The translations under genes were made by a program, and so were the position numbers. The notes under the pieces were generated by a model. It was not told where the DNA came from, ran no database searches, and saw only the letters and a list, made by a program, of their open reading frames with translations. Shown in pieces: positions 8,590-17,246 of a stretch of 64,000 nt of DNA. The stretch comes from Bacillus_I endophytica_A. Its GTDB lineage: Bacteria > Bacillota > Bacilli > Bacillales > Bacillaceae_H. The stretch lies in assembly GCF_026790145.1 (NCBI RefSeq), contig NZ_JALAMS010000015.1, positions 222,956 to 286,955 of the forward strand. Direction: 5' to 3'. Position 1 is the first letter of the stretch, and each line of letters opens with the position of its first letter.

Positions 8590-9531
8590 ATGGCTCAAAA
8601 TTCAAAACCCGTTTACGGTGGGCAGGCTGTTGTGGAAGGTGTTATGTTTGGTGGTAAAACCTCGTGCGTTACGGCTATCCGCCGAAAAGATCAAAGCATC
8701 GATTTCTTTGAAGCTCCCCGTAAATCATCACCATTTCTGAAAAAAATTAAAAAGGTTCCTTTTCTTCGCGGTATTGCGGCTATTGTTGAAGCTACAGCGA
8801 ACGGTTCTAAACATCTCAATTTTTCATCAGATCGCTTTGATCTTGATCCTAGTGAAGATGAAAAACTGAAAGAGAAAAAAGAATCAAAGCTAACTATGAT
8901 TCTTGGCGTGGCTGTTATAGGCGTTCTCTCTTTTATCATTGGTAAAGTGTTAATGACACTTGTTCCCGTATTTTTAGCAGAACTAACAAGGCCCATTTTT
9001 TCTTCAGATGTGGCACAGATAGTTGTTGAATCTTTCTTCAAATTTTTATTGATTATCTGCTATATTTTCTTAATCTCGCAAACGCCGCTTATAAAACGAG
9101 TATTTCAGTATCACGGGGCGGAACATAAGGTTATTAATGCGTACGAAAAGGGAATAGAGTTAACAATAGAAGGTGTACAGTCCCAGTCCCGTCTTCATTA
9201 CAGATGCGGAAGTAGTTTTATTCTATTTACTGTTATTGTTGGTATGTTCGTTTATTTACTAGTTCCAACTGATCCACTTTGGGTAAGGATTGTAAATCGC
9301 CTCGCTCTTATCCCCGTTGTTCTTGGTCTTTCTTTTGAAGTATTGCAATTAACAAACAAACTAAGCTCTTTCCCTGTTCTAAAATATTTAGGTTACCCAG
9401 GGTTATGGCTTCAGCTCTTAACAACGAAAGAACCAAAAGACGATCAAGTAGAAGTTGCGATTGCTTCTTTCTCACGCCTACTTGCTCTTGAAGAAAAAAA
9501 AGCCGGAACAACCCAAAATAAAGTTGTGTAA
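8590..9531 (+). CDS. yqhQ: YqhQ family protein (DUF1385)
   Basis: The 313-residue protein opens with 'PVYGGQAVVEGVMFGGK', the strongly conserved start of the DUF1385 family. It has a soluble N-terminal part, about four to five membrane helices (from about residue 100 on) and the conserved 'YHGAEHKVINAYE' (about 180-192), a His-rich motif suggesting metal or cofactor binding that is uncharacterised. The start is uncertain: TTG at 8581 has the better spacing to AGG at 8571, while ATG at 8590 fits the family start better. It forms a plus-strand pair with yqhP and diverges from yqhR. Confidence 0.9.
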   Translation: MAQNSKPVYGGQAVVEGVMFGGKTSCVTAIRRKDQSIDFFEAPRKSSPFLKKIKKVPFLRGIAAIVEATANGSKHLNFSSDRFDLDPSEDEKLKEKKESKLTMILGVAVIGVLSFIIGKVLMTLVPVFLAELTRPIFSSDVAQIVVESFFKFLLIICYIFLISQTPLIKRVFQYHGAEHKVINAYEKGIELTIEGVQSQSRLHYRCGSSFILFTVIVGMFVYLLVPTDPLWVRIVNRLALIPVVLGLSFEVLQLTNKLSSFPVLKYLGYPGLWLQLLTTKEPKDDQVEVAIASFSRLLALEEKKAGTTQNKVV

Positions 9532-9578
9532 AACTTTTTTACAATAAATAGTGTACATCTTTGGTGGAGGTGAAGATA

Positions 9579-10001
9579 ATGAGACGTTCTTTTGTTACGT
9601 ATGTTGTGTACGCCGTCATTACACTTGGGGTAGTTGGTTTTCTGTATACAATTTTGTTTGAACCAGGGAGTCTCTTACGCTCTATCGGAACAATCTTTTT
9701 CTTCTTGATTATTTTTTATCTCGTATATCGCTTTGTTTTAGGCCGTCGTCAGCCCTCCAGTTCTCCGTATGATCGAAAATACGCTCAAGCCGTAAAGCAG
9801 TCAAAATCTCGTTTGAGAGCGCGAGAAAAAGCTAAAGTTAAGCCAAAAAAGCGTATGATTAAAAATCCAAAAATCACGCCTATTCAAGGTAAAGCCAAAA
9901 ATCTTGGTCAGTCTTTTACGAAAGAACGAAAACGTAGCTCAAGTCACTTAACGGTCATCGAAGGTAAAAAAGGTAAAAAGAAAAACAGAGCTCTTTTCTA
10001 A
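9579..10001 (+). CDS. yqhP: YqhP / SA1362 family protein
   Basis: This is a 140-residue protein with two N-terminal membrane helices (about 5-26 and 36-56) and a very basic, Lys/Arg-rich C-terminal tail of about 80 residues. The layout and position after yqhQ match B. subtilis YqhP; function is unknown. A TTG-initiated extension to 9561 is possible, but GGTGGAGGTG sits at the right distance before the ATG at 9579, so I use that. The basic tail could bind RNA or phospholipid head groups; this is inference only. A bidirectional terminator follows at once. Confidence 0.85.
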   Translation: MRRSFVTYVVYAVITLGVVGFLYTILFEPGSLLRSIGTIFFFLIIFYLVYRFVLGRRQPSSSPYDRKYAQAVKQSKSRLRAREKAKVKPKKRMIKNPKITPIQGKAKNLGQSFTKERKRSSSHLTVIEGKKGKKKNRALF

Positions 10002-10004
10002 TAA

Positions 10005-10037
10005 AAAAACCAGGTGACAGCTGTCACCTGGTTTTTT
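10005..10037. terminator. Bidirectional terminator between yqhP and yqhO
   Basis: A perfect 13-bp inverted repeat without a loop base (10008-10020 with 10021-10033, core CAGGTGACAG) has an A-run on one side and a T-run on the other. It serves the convergent genes yqhP (plus) and yqhO (minus) and overlaps the yqhO stop codon. Confidence 0.92.
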
Positions 10038-10920
10038 AATATGTCCACGTTTTCAAAAAGGCATTTGCACGCTCTCTGCCTAAAGAAATCAATTCTTCTT
10101 TTTTTTCTTCTGTTAACCCAAATTCCGTTGTAAGCGTGGAATCAACCGGCAGAAAAATAATATCTCGTTCATGCTTTTTAGAAATATGTCTAGCATCATG
10201 TGCATTTTTCATCGTATCAAAAAGAGCACCAAATAAGTCAATTGCATTATGGATTTCAGCTGACTGCACACTATCTTCAGGAGAGCTAAACTTCACTCCT
10301 AGAACAGGACGTACTTTTGGTTGATCTCGTTTTTGAAACAGCCACATTGGAAAATTACTTAGCACTCCACCGTCTACAATTATTTTGACTCCTGAGTTTG
10401 CTTTTAGCTTTACAGGTTCAAAAAAGTAAGGTAAGCTACAGCTCATTCTCACAGCTTTAGCTACAGAAAATTTCTCAGGGTTAATTCCGTAGCTTGGCAA
10501 GTCATCTGGAATTACGACAATCTTTCCATCCGTAATATCTGAAGCAATAATACGTAAAGCATGTTTTGGCACATCTCCAAATGAATATATTCCTCTTGCT
10601 TTTAACTTTTCCTCTATCCAAAGTTCAAGGCGATCTCCTTTATATAAACCAAGGCGCCAATATAAAAGAAGCCATTTCCCCCACTTTGCAGGCAAAAGAG
10701 AGGCTCTGCTGTCTAACAAATCACTGAGCTCCATTTCTTCTAACATTTTTTGTATATCTCTACTTGTATAGCCTGCAACAATAAAAGCAGAAATAATTGC
10801 TCCTGCGCTCGTTCCTGCCAACCTGCGATAAATAAGTCCTTTGTTTTCCACTGCTTGAAGAGCTCCCACAAGTGCAAACCCTTTAATACCGCCTCCTGCA
10901 AAAACGCCGTCTATGTACAA
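10036..10920 (-). CDS. yqhO: Patatin-like phospholipase family protein
   Basis: This is a predicted serine acyl hydrolase of the patatin/RssA type. The 294-residue protein shows the oxyanion loop 'GGGIKG' (residues 9-14), the nucleophile elbow 'GTSAG' with Ser38, and the catalytic Asp in 'DGGVLSNFP' near residue 183, so the Ser-Asp dyad is complete. There is no signal peptide, so it should act inside the cell or at the inner membrane face. The natural substrate is not known. It is convergent with yqhP and lies between that gene and mntR, as in B. subtilis. Confidence 0.9.
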   Translation of the reverse strand: MYIDGVFAGGGIKGFALVGALQAVENKGLIYRRLAGTSAGAIISAFIVAGYTSRDIQKMLEEMELSDLLDSRASLLPAKWGKWLLLYWRLGLYKGDRLELWIEEKLKARGIYSFGDVPKHALRIIASDITDGKIVVIPDDLPSYGINPEKFSVAKAVRMSCSLPYFFEPVKLKANSGVKIIVDGGVLSNFPMWLFQKRDQPKVRPVLGVKFSSPEDSVQSAEIHNAIDLFGALFDTMKNAHDARHISKKHERDIIFLPVDSTLTTEFGLTEEKKEELISLGRERANAFLKTWTY

Positions 10921-11000
10921 GGTTTCACCCCTTCAAAATCCGCCTTTTTACATTTTTAATCGCACCTTTCTTTCTTTATGCACGTCTTTATAAAAACAAT

Positions 11001-11035
11001 AAAAAAACGTTAAGCACTTGGTGCTTAACGTTTCT
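11001..11035 (-). terminator. Rho-independent terminator after mntR
   Basis: A 13-bp stem (11005-11017 with 11021-11033, core GTTAAGCAC/GTGCTTAAC) is followed on the minus strand by seven T residues. It is located directly beyond the mntR stop. Confidence 0.92.
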
Positions 11036-11039
11036 ATAT

Positions 11040-11459
11040 TTATTGTTCACTTTTACGCTGTGTTGCACGAAGAGCTTCAACACGCGCTTCATTTTCTTCA
11101 AAATATTGAACGAGATCACCAATACGATCAATTGAATTCCAGCTTAAATGATGCTCAATTCCTTCAACATCCTCATAAATATTCTCTTCATCAACACCAA
11201 TGATTCGAAGTAATTGCTCAAGCAATTCATGGCGATATACGAGACGCTTCCCAATTTTTTGGCCTTTTGCTGTTAAAATTAAGCCGCGATATTTCTCATA
11301 AATTAAATATTCGTCTTTATCAAGCTTTTGAACCATTTTTGTTACTGAGGAGGGATGAACAGCCAAGGCTTCTGCAATATCCGATACTCGGGCATACCCT
11401 TTGTCTTCAATTAGCATATAAATTTGTTCAATATAATCTTCCATACTTGGCGTTGGCAT
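11040..11459 (-). CDS. mntR: Manganese-dependent transcriptional regulator MntR
   Basis: MntR is a DtxR-family repressor that shuts off manganese uptake when Mn(II) is plentiful. The 139-residue product has the winged-helix domain first ('SDIAEALAVHPSSVTKMVQK' at about 26-45) and the dimerisation/metal domain after it. Metal ligands known from B. subtilis are in place: Asp8, Glu11, the His in 'YRHELLEQ', and Glu/Glu/His in 'EDVEGIEHH'. The start at 11459 follows GGAGGAG. It is a single-gene unit with its own terminator, close to but not cotranscribed with nrdJ. Confidence 0.97.
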   Translation of the reverse strand: MPTPSMEDYIEQIYMLIEDKGYARVSDIAEALAVHPSSVTKMVQKLDKDEYLIYEKYRGLILTAKGQKIGKRLVYRHELLEQLLRIIGVDEENIYEDVEGIEHHLSWNSIDRIGDLVQYFEENEARVEALRATQRKSEQ

Positions 11460-11550
11460 AACTTCTCCTCCATTATTTCCATTTGTTTTATGTAAAACTG
11501 CATTTAAATTTTACTATACAATAACCTTAAAAACAAGCAACGACAATAGC

Positions 11551-11582
11551 AAATCAACCGAGGAGAGAGCCCCGGTTGATTT
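11551..11582 (-). terminator. Possible weak terminator after nrdJ
   Basis: A 9-10 bp stem (11551-11560 with 11573-11582, AAATCAACC/GGTTGATTT) has a 12-base loop and sits just beyond the nrdJ stop. The T-rich tail on the minus strand is short and broken, so this may be a weak terminator or an mRNA 3'-end stabilising hairpin. Confidence 0.5.
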
Positions 11583-11594
11583 ACGTTGTTTTCT

Positions 11595-14126
11595 TTATAG
11601 GCCACATTTTAACTGAGCGTTACAATTTGTGCATGTATTACAACCGCCAAGTTCCTCAACGATTCCCTCACGACAAACTGGGCACGTATCTCCAACTTCA
11701 GAGCCATACGTTACTTCCTCAGCTTCCTTTGTTTTTTGTACAGAAACTTTTGTCTCAGTTTCTTCTTCAAACGAGTTATCTTCTGCTTTTAAAGAAAGAA
11801 CTTGAGCGTCGCGACTTCCGTCTACATATACTGTACCGCCCTTTGCTCCACCTTTATATAAACGCTCGTATACTTTTTGAACTTGTTCAACTGTATAACC
11901 GCGTGGTGCATTAACCGTTTTACTTATTGAACTGTCAACCCAACGCTGAATGACACACTGTACGTCAGCATGTGCTTCAGGTGAAAGACTCATTGCAGAT
12001 ACAAACCAGTGTGGCAATTTATTTTCGTCAGCTTCAGGATGTGCATCAAGATACTCCTGAACGATATCTGCTTTTACTTCAATAAACTTACCAAGGCGTC
12101 CACTTCTAAAGTAAGAGAAAGAGAAATATGGCTCAAGACCTGTTGATACACCGACCATTGTTCCTGTGCTTCCTGTTGGAGCAACAGTTAGAAGATGCGA
12201 GTTGCGGATTCCATGCTCTTTTACGCTATCTAAAATATCAGCAGGCATCTTGCTCATATAACCTGTTCTTGTAAAGTTTTCTCTGAGTTCTTGCGTTTCT
12301 TCCTCATTTTCCCCAACAAGGAATGGAAAGCTCCCTTTTTCTTTGGCAAGCTCTACAGAAGCACGGTAAGCTGTTGTTGCAATTGTTTCAAAAACACGAT
12401 TAACAAGCTCATTTCCTTCTTTTGAACCGTACTCTGTTTCACAATAAATAAGTAAATCATGAAGTCCCATTACGCCAAGACCAACACGTCGTTCCCCAAG
12501 GGCTTGCTTACGATTTGGCTCAAGGAAGTAAGGAGTAGCGTCGATTACATTATCTTGCATGCGCACGCCTACTTCTACAGTTCTTTTTAACTTCTCAAAA
12601 TCTACTGTTTTATTCTTTTTATCCGCCATTTGTGCTAAGTTCACAGCAGCTAAGTTACAAACACTATATGGTGCAAGAGGCTGCTCACCGCAAGGGTTTG
12701 TAGCTACAACTTGTTGACCATATGCACTTGCATTTGTCATATCATTAGCATTATCAATGAAGAAAACACCAGGTTCTGCTGAATATGTTGCACAAATGTT
12801 AATCAAATTCCAAAGCTCTTTTGCTTTGATTTTACGATATGTGCGTACACTGTATCCTTGTTCTTTCCATTTACGTACGTCTCCAACTTCATGCCAGTTT
12901 TCATTGTAGGCATTCATTTCTTCTTCTGAATAAGCCTCAACGTCTGGGAAACGAAGTTCATACTCTGTATCGTTTTCAACAGCTTCCATGAATTCTTTTG
13001 TTAAACAAACAGAAATGTTTGCTCCTGTTAGAAACTCAGCATTATGAACGCTGTATGTTCCACCTGCAGCTAATTTCTCTTTTGCATCTTCAATCACTTT
13101 TGCAGGAAATCCACCTTGTCCAGGAATGTTTTCATAATTTAAGATGCCTTGATACATGTCACGCTCATTTGCTGTAAATGGTGTAAACTTCAGCTTGTCC
13201 CCCGCCGCTTTTTTAATTCCTTCATCTTTTGTTGTTTGAATTAAGAAGCGTAAAATACGTGGATTTTGCATTTTAGAAATAATGAATTCCACAATATCTG
13301 GGTGCCAGTCAGCAAGCATAATCATTTGCGCTCCACGACGAGATCCACCTTGTTCAACAAGATGGGTTAGCTTTGCAATATCATCTAACCATGATACAGA
13401 TCCGCTTGATTTTCCGTTGACGCCTCTAGCAAGTGTGTTGCGTGGGCGAAGAGTAGAGCCATTTGTGCCAACTCCTCCACCTCTGCTCATAATTTCCATC
13501 ACTTGCTTGCGATGTTCTGAAATTCCTTCGCGTGAATCTTTTACATATGGCATAACATAGCAATTGAAGTATGTAACATCTGTGTTAGCCCCTGCTCCAT
13601 ACAATACGCGTCCTGCCGGTACAAAATTTGTACTTTTTAATTCTTCATAAAAAGCTTGAAACCATTTTTGGCGCTTCTCTTCTGTTTTCTCTGATGAAGA
13701 AAGACCAACTGCATTTCGTTTAGCAATTTGCTCATAAAAAATTTCAAGCGGCTTTTCCATTACGTCTAGTGAACGTTCAACAATTCCAGTTTGAACTTCA
13801 AGCTCGTCCGTTAAAGAACCGCGAAATTCTTCTTCAATCCATACTTTTGCTGTTTTTTTCTCCCAGTTAATAGAACGAATAAATCCTAGACCGCGCGCAG
13901 GGAATTTAGGATCGTCTTTGACTGTTAATACAACGAAGTCTCCCTCTGTTAACGTCACCTTTTTCGTATCTTTGAACGAATATCTGTCAAGCATTACAAG
14001 TCTTGACACGCCTTTATGAGTCATATTCATATCTGCTGTAATTTCATGCACTTGAGGAAATAAACCAATATCCTTATTTAATTTCTCAATGTTCACTTTT
14101 GGTTCCTCGTTTAGAACAACAGTCAT
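11595..14126 (-). CDS. nrdJ: Adenosylcobalamin-dependent ribonucleotide reductase (class II)
   Basis: NrdJ reduces ribonucleotides to deoxyribonucleotides using a cobalamin-generated thiyl radical, so it needs neither oxygen nor a separate radical subunit. The 843-residue protein contains the catalytic 'NPCGEQPL' motif (Asn, radical Cys, Glu), the phosphate-binding 'APTGSTGTMVG', and a C-terminal zinc-ribbon-like tail with CPVC and CNTC-N-C cysteines near the last 30 residues. A GTG at 14132 is possible, but the ATG at 14126 has GGGAG eight bases upstream. It is absent from this locus in B. subtilis, where mntR and lipM are neighbours. Regulation by NrdR is suggested by the paired boxes upstream. 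Confidence 0.95.
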   Translation of the reverse strand: MTVVLNEEPKVNIEKLNKDIGLFPQVHEITADMNMTHKGVSRLVMLDRYSFKDTKKVTLTEGDFVVLTVKDDPKFPARGLGFIRSINWEKKTAKVWIEEEFRGSLTDELEVQTGIVERSLDVMEKPLEIFYEQIAKRNAVGLSSSEKTEEKRQKWFQAFYEELKSTNFVPAGRVLYGAGANTDVTYFNCYVMPYVKDSREGISEHRKQVMEIMSRGGGVGTNGSTLRPRNTLARGVNGKSSGSVSWLDDIAKLTHLVEQGGSRRGAQMIMLADWHPDIVEFIISKMQNPRILRFLIQTTKDEGIKKAAGDKLKFTPFTANERDMYQGILNYENIPGQGGFPAKVIEDAKEKLAAGGTYSVHNAEFLTGANISVCLTKEFMEAVENDTEYELRFPDVEAYSEEEMNAYNENWHEVGDVRKWKEQGYSVRTYRKIKAKELWNLINICATYSAEPGVFFIDNANDMTNASAYGQQVVATNPCGEQPLAPYSVCNLAAVNLAQMADKKNKTVDFEKLKRTVEVGVRMQDNVIDATPYFLEPNRKQALGERRVGLGVMGLHDLLIYCETEYGSKEGNELVNRVFETIATTAYRASVELAKEKGSFPFLVGENEEETQELRENFTRTGYMSKMPADILDSVKEHGIRNSHLLTVAPTGSTGTMVGVSTGLEPYFSFSYFRSGRLGKFIEVKADIVQEYLDAHPEADENKLPHWFVSAMSLSPEAHADVQCVIQRWVDSSISKTVNAPRGYTVEQVQKVYERLYKGGAKGGTVYVDGSRDAQVLSLKAEDNSFEEETETKVSVQKTKEAEEVTYGSEVGDTCPVCREGIVEELGGCNTCTNCNAQLKCGL

Positions 14127-14184
14127 ACACACATCTCCCTCTTACTTGTACTATATTATTAAAGCTAACATAAAAGGACCGACT

Positions 14185-14240
14185 AATCAATATATAGTAT
14201 TCATCAATAAACGACATACTATATATTGATTTTTTGTCAA
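14185..14240 (-). promoter_or_regulatory. NrdR box pair and promoter of nrdJ
   Basis: Two 16-bp elements, AATCAATATATAGTAT (14185-14200) and ATACTATATATTGATT (14216-14231), are near-perfect inverted copies. Each resembles the NrdR box (ACAC-WATATATW-GTGT-like). They are separated by 15 bp, so their centres are 31 bp apart, about three helical turns, the typical NrdR arrangement. On the minus strand TTGACA (14240-14235) precedes the distal box. A weak -10 (TATGTC) would fall right after that box, so NrdR binding would cover the promoter. Confidence 0.75.
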
Positions 14241-14319
14241 GTCCTTTTCGGAATTTGCTTATTTTTTTAAAACACAACTTTTTTATTGTACACTTTTTTG
14301 AAGCAAAATGGGAGAGAGA

Positions 14320-15153
14320 TTATCTACGGTAATTCCATTCATCTTTAGCATATTTATCCAAAGCTAATTTCTTAACGTAGGCTTCTTCTTCTTCTGAAAG
14401 GATGTATTCTTCTAATTTGATGTTCAATCCTTTTTCAAAACCTCTTTTAAAAGCCTCATTTGCCTCTTCAATTGAAACAATCCGTCCAGCTACATCATTT
14501 ACTGCAACTGCTTTATTCCGAAAAGATTTTCTCATTCTCTCTTTCACACGTTCACTTGGATAATGGAACATGCTAAAAAGCGCTTCCTCATCAATTGAAA
14601 GCAAGATAGAACCATGTTGAAGAATGACCCCTTTTTGACGAGTTTGTGCACTTCCTGCTACTTTACGTCCTTCAACAACAAGTTCGTACCATGAAGGAGC
14701 ATCAAAACAAACCGAAGATCTTGGATTTTTTAATCCTTCTTTTTCTTCTTCTGTTCGTGGAATTGCAAAGTAAGCGTCTAAACCAAGCGCGCGAAATCCT
14801 TCTAAAAGACCTTCTGAAATTACTCTGTATGCTTCTGTAACCGTATGTGGCATGCTTTTGTGTTGCTCAGATACAATAACGCTATACGTGAGCTCATCGT
14901 CGTGTAGAACGCCTCTACCGCCTGTTGGCCGTCTTACAAATCCAAGTCCGCGTTTTCTTACTTCTTCAAAATTCACTTCTTTTTCTGCTTTTTGAAAATA
15001 ACCGATTGATAAAGTTGCTGGGTCCCATCCATAAAAACGAATAGTTGGTGGAATTTTGCCTTCACTATGCCAATCAAGTAAAGCTTCATCAAGAGCCATA
15101 TTATAATACGGTGAATGTTTACTCCAATTAATAAAACACCAAACTTCTGTCAT
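14320..15153 (-). CDS. lipM: Octanoyl-[GcvH]:protein N-octanoyltransferase
   Basis: LipM moves the octanoyl group from acyl carrier protein to GcvH, the first step of lipoate assembly in Bacillus. The 277-residue protein has the LplA/LipB fold with 'RRPTGGRGVLHDDELTYS' (about 74-91), the nucleophile Cys149 in 'SSVCFDAPSWYELVVEGRK' and the partner Lys in 'GRKVAGSAQ'. I choose ATG 15153 over ATG 15162 because AGGG lies nine bases before it. The link to the downstream gcv operon is functional: lipoyl-GcvH is the shuttle protein for glycine cleavage. Confidence 0.96.
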   Translation of the reverse strand: MTEVWCFINWSKHSPYYNMALDEALLDWHSEGKIPPTIRFYGWDPATLSIGYFQKAEKEVNFEEVRKRGLGFVRRPTGGRGVLHDDELTYSVIVSEQHKSMPHTVTEAYRVISEGLLEGFRALGLDAYFAIPRTEEEKEGLKNPRSSVCFDAPSWYELVVEGRKVAGSAQTRQKGVILQHGSILLSIDEEALFSMFHYPSERVKERMRKSFRNKAVAVNDVAGRIVSIEEANEAFKRGFEKGLNIKLEEYILSEEEEAYVKKLALDKYAKDEWNYRR

Positions 15154-15256
15154 CTTTCTCATCCCTAACTTTTTTCTTTTTTCGACACTTATTTTTTGAA
15201 CATTCTTATACAGTTTATCAAAACCAATTTGTCGTGCAAAGAATTTAGGTGGTTGC

Positions 15257-15286
15257 TTTACTTCTTTTAAAGAGAACTTATATAAT
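15257..15286 (+). promoter_or_regulatory. Putative sigma-A promoter of yqhL
   Basis: A perfect TATAAT at 15281-15286 is preceded by TTTACT at 15257-15262 with an 18-bp spacer. It lies about 47 bases before the yqhL start in the divergent lipM-yqhL gap. Confidence 0.55.
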
Positions 15287-15335
15287 AGAGATATCTCGTA
15301 TTTTAGTAGTCACATGAAAGAGAGGATTATGTTTG

Positions 15336-15725
15336 ATGGAAGGCATTTACGTCATTTTAATTTTATTAGGAGCTTTTATCGTATACTCGATCATTATGCT
15401 TCTCATGCAACGCCGCATTATGAAATCGTTAACGGAAGCAGAATTTCGCGCTGGGTACCGTAAAGCGCAGCTTATTGATATTCGCGAACAAAAAGACTTT
15501 GAAGGTGGGCACATTTTAGGAGCTCGTAATATCCCGCTTTCACAGCTAAAAATGCGTATTAAAGAGCTTCGTCCAGATCAGCCTGTCTATCTTTACGATC
15601 AAGCTGGCATTCGTACAGGAAAAGCAGCACAAATGATTCGTCGTCATCGTGGAATTAAAGACATTTATCAGTTAAAAGGCGGCTTTAAACTTTGGACAGG
15701 CAAAGTAAAAACAAAGAAAAAATAA
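15336..15725 (+). CDS. yqhL: Membrane-anchored rhodanese-like protein without catalytic cysteine
   Basis: The 129-residue protein has an N-terminal membrane helix (about 4-24) and a rhodanese homology domain: 'QLIDIREQKDFEGGHILGAR' (about 45-64), then 'PVYLYDQAGIRTGKAAQ' in the active-loop position, then 'LKGGFKLWTG'. The residue normally Cys in the active loop is Asp here, and the whole protein contains no Cys, so sulfurtransferase activity is unlikely. The start may be ATG 15336 or TTG 15333; AGAGAGG lies just upstream. It diverges from lipM and ends at a bidirectional terminator. Confidence 0.9.
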   Translation: MEGIYVILILLGAFIVYSIIMLLMQRRIMKSLTEAEFRAGYRKAQLIDIREQKDFEGGHILGARNIPLSQLKMRIKELRPDQPVYLYDQAGIRTGKAAQMIRRHRGIKDIYQLKGGFKLWTGKVKTKKK

Positions 15726-15740
15726 TGGATTACACATAAG

Positions 15741-15770
15741 AAAAGGATGGAGAATACTCTCCATCCTTTT
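15741..15770. terminator. Bidirectional terminator between yqhL and gcvPB
   Basis: A 13-bp perfect stem (15741-15753 with 15758-15770, core GGATGGAGA) with a 4-base loop and A/T runs on the two sides separates the convergent genes yqhL and gcvPB. Confidence 0.9.
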
Positions 15771-15776
15771 TGATTG

Positions 15777-17246
15777 TTAAATTTTCACTTCTTCTTTTTT
15801 ATAACGTAAAACAGGCTTACGAGCTGCAAGTGTTTCATCAAGACGTCCAATAACCGTTGTGTGCGGGGCTTCTTGCACAATTTCAGGGTTATCTTCTACT
15901 TCTTTTGCAATCGTAATCATTGCTTCAATGAAATTATCCAATGTTTCTTTTGATTCTGTTTCCGTTGGCTCAATCATCATACCTTCTTCTACATTTAACG
16001 GGAAATAAATTGTTGGAGGATGATAACCGAAATCAAGAAGTCGTTTCGCCATATCAAGCGTTCTTACTCCTAAATGCTTCTGTCGCCTTCCAGATAGTAC
16101 AAATTCATGCTTGCAATGCCGATTAAATGGTAAATCAAAATAAGGAGCAAGCTTACGCATTAAGTAATTTGCGTTGAGAACCGCATACTCTGATACAGCC
16201 TTGAGTCCGTCTCCACCCATTGTGCGAATATATGTATAAGCTCGCACATTGATCGAGAAATTCCCATAATACGGCTTAACACGACCAATGGACTTTGGAA
16301 TGTTATAGTCAAACGTATAACCATTTTCTTTTTTGATTAACACTGGCTTTGGTAAGAAAGGAATAAGCTCTTTTTTCACTCCAACAGGACCAGAACCAGG
16401 GCCACCTCCACCATGAGGACCTGTAAATGTTTTATGCAGATTCAAATGAACAACATCAAATCCCATATCTCCTGGACGTGCTTTACTTAATACAGCATTC
16501 AAATTTGCTCCATCATAATAAAGTTTCCCGCCTGCATCGTGAACAATTTGAGCCATTTCAATAATATTTTCTTCAAACAAACCAAGCGTGTTCGGGTTTG
16601 TAAGCATAAGAGCTGCTGTATCCTCTCCAACAACCTGCCGGAGATGATTTAAATCTACAAGACCGTTTTCATCTGATTTCACAGTAATGGTTTCAAAACC
16701 AGCTACAGTAGCTGAAGCAGGATTTGTTCCATGTGCAGAGTCTGGAACAATCACTTTTGTTCGGTTAAAATCTCCTTTTTCTTCATGGAAGGCACGAATA
16801 AGCATAAGTCCTGTCCATTCTCCGTGAGCTCCTGCTGCAGGCTGCAACGTGACCTCATCCATTCCGGTAATTTCCTTCAAACTCTCCTGAAGGTCAAATA
16901 AAAGAGCGAGAGCTCCTTGAACACTTTCTTCGTCTTGCAATGGATGAATATGTGAAAATCCTGGATAACGTGCTACATCTTCATTTACTTTTGGATTGTA
17001 TTTCATTGTACAAGAACCAAGTGGATAAAAACCTGAGTCAACTCCATGGTTTCTTTTTGAAAGAGCTGTATAATGTCTTACAATGTCTAGTTCTGATACT
17101 TCTGGTAATAACGGTTCTTCCTTTCTTTCATAGTCTCCTCCTAAAATAGAAGAAACGTCTACTTCTTCTACATCAAGTTCTGGCAAGGAATAACCTTTTC
17201 TCCCGTGCTTACTCAACTCAAAGATTAGCGGCTGATCAGTTTTCAT
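15777..17246 (-). CDS. gcvPB: Glycine dehydrogenase (decarboxylating) subunit 2
   Basis: This is the catalytic half of the split P-protein of the glycine cleavage system. It decarboxylates glycine with PLP and passes the aminomethyl group to lipoyl-GcvH. The 489-residue protein carries the PLP lysine in 'HLNLHKTFTGPHGGGGPGSG' and the glycine-rich loop that follows. The split PA/PB form (about 450 + 490 residues) is usual in Firmicutes. Its start overlaps the end of gcvPA by 11 bp and it is the last gene of the riboswitch-controlled operon. H-protein (gcvH) is not in this window. Confidence 0.97.
   Translation of the reverse strand: MKTDQPLIFELSKHGRKGYSLPELDVEEVDVSSILGGDYERKEEPLLPEVSELDIVRHYTALSKRNHGVDSGFYPLGSCTMKYNPKVNEDVARYPGFSHIHPLQDEESVQGALALLFDLQESLKEITGMDEVTLQPAAGAHGEWTGLMLIRAFHEEKGDFNRTKVIVPDSAHGTNPASATVAGFETITVKSDENGLVDLNHLRQVVGEDTAALMLTNPNTLGLFEENIIEMAQIVHDAGGKLYYDGANLNAVLSKARPGDMGFDVVHLNLHKTFTGPHGGGGPGSGPVGVKKELIPFLPKPVLIKKENGYTFDYNIPKSIGRVKPYYGNFSINVRAYTYIRTMGGDGLKAVSEYAVLNANYLMRKLAPYFDLPFNRHCKHEFVLSGRRQKHLGVRTLDMAKRLLDFGYHPPTIYFPLNVEEGMMIEPTETESKETLDNFIEAMITIAKEVEDNPEIVQEAPHTTVIGRLDETLAARKPVLRYKKEEVKI

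Noticed and set aside
14133..14319. Cobalamin riboswitch in front of nrdJ
   Set aside because: The space is too short, no B12-box-like sequence was found, and the inverted elements fit NrdR boxes much better.
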